Assembly: GCF_039545035.1 (NCBI RefSeq)
Contig: NZ_BAABRO010000022.1
Location: forward strand, 1 to 64,000
Direction: 5' to 3'
From: Novipirellula caenicola
GTDB taxonomy: Bacteria > Planctomycetota > Planctomycetia > Pirellulales > Pirellulaceae
DNA: 64,000 nt
Position numbers and translations under genes: made by a program. The notes under the pieces are model-generated. The model did not search any database, had not been told where the DNA came from, and worked only from the letters and a program-made list of their open reading frames with translations. Positions within the stretch are counted from its first letter, which is position 1, and each line of letters begins with the position of its first letter. Shown here one piece after another: positions 61,249-64,000 of this stretch.

Positions 61249-63405
61249 CTACTGGGCGTTCATGGCAACCGAGTCATCCGTGCCCGCTGCGGCTTCCTCG
61301 GCGGCTTTGGCCTCTTCTTCGGCCAATCGTTTCGCTTCGATTCGATCCGACAACATCGTGGGTTGCCAAAGCACCTGGAAATCAAAATCAAGTCGAAGCA
61401 CGGTCAGCGTCGGAGGTCGGCTGATGATCTCTTCGAGATCGTCAAGCGTTTTGCCCTCGGGGAAATTGCGCTCAGCAATCGCCGTTTGTGCCTTAAAGAC
61501 TTCTTCTTGATCGTAAAGCGGGTTGGGAACCTGGATCTGCGTTGGTTTGTCGTCGCGTAGCAAGATCGGATACGACAATCCATATTCTTGGGGAGTGAAC
61601 TCGATCATGTTGCCCTCTTCGTCAGGCAATTTGAACGTTTTGTCCAAGAAGTTGACCGTCAAATTGTTGCGGACATGGTTGCTACCTTCATGACCCATCC
61701 GTTTCGGACTGTTGTAGTAGTGGTATCCCGTTAACTGAATCACCCAACCTGGGCCCGTCGGTCCTGGCAACGCATTGAGTTCTTCGAGGTCGACCTCGCG
61801 GCCGATGTTTTTACGGATACTGAGCAGCTCTTCCTTGTATCGCTGTTTAACAGCGTCGGTGTACCACACCGACAAGTCTTCCAAGTGTTTCGTTTCGACT
61901 TGCGTGATGTGCAACGCCTTGCGGTCTTCGTACGGTTTGCGTTCTTTGGGGTCCGGCATCACGCCATTTGGAAAATCTTCGCGAGGAATCATGCCGTTGA
62001 TCACTCGCATCAGCTCAAGCCACACCAAACGTCGTTCTGAGTTCCCCGACACCTCCTTGCCCAGCGCGTTTAAGAACGTCAGCTTCGCCTCGAGCTTTTG
62101 ATCTTCGGTCTTATGCTCGTTTGAATAGCTGGACATCTGTTGGACGACCGATTGAGCACCGTCCCAGAGGTCCGGGTGCGTCACTTCCCAATTCTTTTCA
62201 AGCAAGAAATAGTGACCGATCATGCCCAACAACAACGCCGCCAACGCAGCTAGGGTCCAAGGTTTCTTGGCCCGAATCATCCGTTCGGTCAGGATCTCTT
62301 GCGGCACCAACGACGCGTGGACTTGAGAAAGTTCGAGTCCTTGCAGACACAATCCGTAACACACCGCGAACGTCGGCGCGTTGTCGCGGAACGTCGGAAT
62401 TGACAAGACATCGTCGCCGGTCAAGCGATTGAAGCGATCAAGCGTATCGACTTCGAATCCAAGGTTCTTGCTCAAATAAGCTGCCAAACCCGGCATTTTG
62501 ACCGTGTTACCCGCGACCACCATGCCGGTCACGTTGGCTTGTTTGTCGATGCTGCGGAAAAATCCGATCGACCGCTGGACTTCGGTGACCAAGTCGTTGA
62601 ACACCGGACGCATCGTTTGGAAGATCAATTTCGGATCGACCGCTTCGCGAGCGTTGCGTTTCAGATGCTCGGCCTTGGCAAAGGTGAGCTTCAAATCCTT
62701 GGTCAATTGACGGGTAAAGTGGTTACCGCCAATGGGCATACTACGCTGCCAAATTCGGAAACCGTTGGTGATGATCAAATCACTCGAATCGGTACCGATC
62801 GACAGCAGCACAAGCGAATCGGGCGGATTGTCGACGTCAAACGCTTCGTTGGCTAACCGCTCGTGCAAACGGTCAAACGCGATCATGTTGTACAGTGCCA
62901 GCGGAGCAAGCTGGATCTGGTCGACCTCGATGTCGGCTTCGACGAACGGTTGCAGTTGGCGGTAAACTTGGTCGCGTTTCATCGCGAACAAGCCGACTTC
63001 GCTCTCCAACGCATAACCTTCTTCGATCAAACTGCCCGGCATCATCTGGTGATCCCAAACGACGTCGGCTAGATCAAACGGGATCTGTTGACGTGCTTCG
63101 TAGCGAACGATGTCGGCGACCTTTTTCAGCTCGACCGGCGGTGGCTTGAAAAATTTGGCCAAACCGGTTTGCCCGGGCACGCTGATCACGACTTTTTCGT
63201 TGAAGCCGTCGTTGCGATCAAGCAATTGATTGATCGCGTCGGCTACCAATTCCTCAGGCACCGCTTCGGGTTGGCTAAGGATTTTTGGGTATTCGATAAA
63301 GTCAAACGCATCAGCGACCACTTCGTCATCGACGATCGAACAACGCAGCGCTTTGAGCGCCGACTGGCCGATTTCGATTCCCCATACACCGGAGCTAGAA
63401 GCCAT
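61249..63405 (-). CDS. GspL-like fusion: PilM-type actin-fold domain, helix, PilN-type domain
   Basis: A 718-residue protein. Residues about 1-360 match PilM: the phosphate motif GVWGIEIGQSALKALRC, VISVPGQTGLAKFFKPPP, the diagnostic IVRYEARQQIPFDLADVVWD, and VVAGNTVKMPGLAAYLSKNL. A membrane helix follows (about 380-400, TLAALAALLLGMIGHYFLL), then a PilN-like periplasmic part with coiled coil and an alpha/beta end. GspL has this same order in type II secretion; PilM and PilN are separate in type IV pili. It is probably the cytoplasmic hook for an assembly ATPase, which is not encoded here. Confidence 0.88.
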   Translation of the reverse strand: MASSSGVWGIEIGQSALKALRCSIVDDEVVADAFDFIEYPKILSQPEAVPEELVADAINQLLDRNDGFNEKVVISVPGQTGLAKFFKPPPVELKKVADIVRYEARQQIPFDLADVVWDHQMMPGSLIEEGYALESEVGLFAMKRDQVYRQLQPFVEADIEVDQIQLAPLALYNMIAFDRLHERLANEAFDVDNPPDSLVLLSIGTDSSDLIITNGFRIWQRSMPIGGNHFTRQLTKDLKLTFAKAEHLKRNAREAVDPKLIFQTMRPVFNDLVTEVQRSIGFFRSIDKQANVTGMVVAGNTVKMPGLAAYLSKNLGFEVDTLDRFNRLTGDDVLSIPTFRDNAPTFAVCYGLCLQGLELSQVHASLVPQEILTERMIRAKKPWTLAALAALLLGMIGHYFLLEKNWEVTHPDLWDGAQSVVQQMSSYSNEHKTEDQKLEAKLTFLNALGKEVSGNSERRLVWLELMRVINGMIPREDFPNGVMPDPKERKPYEDRKALHITQVETKHLEDLSVWYTDAVKQRYKEELLSIRKNIGREVDLEELNALPGPTGPGWVIQLTGYHYYNSPKRMGHEGSNHVRNNLTVNFLDKTFKLPDEEGNMIEFTPQEYGLSYPILLRDDKPTQIQVPNPLYDQEEVFKAQTAIAERNFPEGKTLDDLEEIISRPPTLTVLRLDFDFQVLWQPTMLSDRIEAKRLAEEEAKAAEEAAAGTDDSVAMNAQ

Positions 63406-64000
63406 TTAATCTTTCTCGTGGATTGCGTCAGAGAGAATTGTTGTCAACGAATAGATGAGCAGGAAAAGTAGCGATGTCCGCGGTTGTACCGTTTGAGCAG
63501 CAAAACTCGAGTGAGCCACAACACGGCGAATTCGCAGGGCGCAATGGGGCGCCAACGCTTTGCCGACGGATCATCCAAGACCATCAGCGGAGTCATTTTG
63601 ACTGTATTGTAAAGACTGGCGGACCGTATTGCACTGTGTTTCAGCACGTTTTCTGCGGTTTGTTTGGCGGTGTAGACCGGTTAGGAATGCTGTTTTGGCG
63701 TTCCGCGATCGATTCGTCGAACTTTGCTGCCCAAACGTTCGGTTCGAGAACGTTGACACACCAGGAATCGATAGCGTAGCGGAAATGCCGCATGAATTTT
63801 CAATACATCAAGAAAATACGTCAAAAGTCTTCCAAACGTTCCTCCCGTAGTGAGGCTCCGGCGAACTCTTAACTCGCACTCGATTCACTCGTCCATTCTA
63901 ACGAGGTTGCCATTCGACGTCCCGCGCGCTCCGCACACGAATCCCCCCACTTTGGTTCCAATCGGGCAGCTCGCGTCCCATTCCCTCTGCTTTCGTAGCG
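63406..64000. other. Upstream region of the platform operon, no gene
   Basis: A 595-bp stretch running to the window edge. Short open frames are present on both strands but none has family resemblance, good start context or neighbours that support it. It presumably holds the promoter for the minus-strand platform operon; no consensus match stands out. Confidence 0.55.

Noticed and set aside
63474-63779. Plus-strand open frame of about 100 codons upstream of the platform operon
   Set aside because: No family resemblance, no start context and overlapping equivalents on the other strand.

Overview
The window looks like a chromosomal segment of a planctomycete, most likely a Pirellulaceae member close to Rhodopirellula. 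The evidence is the gene content: ECF sigma factor beside a Ser/Thr kinase with TPRs, a DUF1559 prepilin-like protein, DUF2617, DUF2760 with Hsp70, a methanopterin-linked dehydrogenase, a LamG/propeller/phosphoesterase giant, frequent GTG/TTG starts, and large structured intergenic repeats. This placement is inference from families; no rRNA or marker gene is present. No tRNA, rRNA, CRISPR array, transposase or phage gene was recognised.

Layout. 1-2.5 kb is repeat-rich and gene-poor: a 7-bp microsatellite, then about ten copies of a 169-bp hairpin unit. 2.5-9.0 kb (minus) holds a membrane-anchored TPR protein, an Hsp70 and DUF2760. 9-16 kb carries an LRR lipoprotein divergent from a Tat-exported Gfo/Idh/MocA protein, methylene-H4MPT dehydrogenase, a zinc-ribbon membrane protein, an exported Ntn hydrolase and a stand-alone FtsH-type peptidase. 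16.2-18.4 kb is Tex, followed by six copies of a second, 186-bp structured repeat. 19.6-26.5 kb holds DUF167, a TrpG/PabA amidotransferase, DUF2617, a HisA-like protein, an exported small protein, an octaheme cytochrome with a C-terminal repeat domain, and NadA.

26.8-33.5 kb is a compact plus-strand block: an ECF sigma factor, a small membrane protein, three separate GspF-like inner-membrane proteins, three small prepilin-like/PilX-like proteins and a DUF1559 protein, with stop/start overlaps for most junctions. No ATPase, secretin or prepilin peptidase is in the window. 57-63.4 kb (minus) encodes what look like complementary parts: a GspL-like PilM-TM-PilN fusion, a PilO/GspM-like protein and a third bitopic protein, the last two carrying Met/Gly-rich repeats. 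Together these could be the inner-membrane platform and pseudopilins of one divergent pilus/type II secretion-like machine; that link is my inference and is the main candidate novelty.

Between the blocks lie signalling genes (HD-GYP regulator, three-PAS histidine kinase overlapping a CheY-like regulator, two PP2C phosphatases, ECF sigma plus Ser/Thr kinase), a LamG-propeller-phosphoesterase, a DUF4349 lipoprotein, thymidylate kinase, a CrtI-type desaturase with an aldehyde dehydrogenase (probable carotenoid end-group pair), NAD(P)HX epimerase, FmdB, a gamma-glutamylcyclotransferase-like protein and a MgtC/DUF4010 membrane protein. Planctomycete Shine-Dalgarno signals are weak, so several start codons are judgement calls and are flagged.
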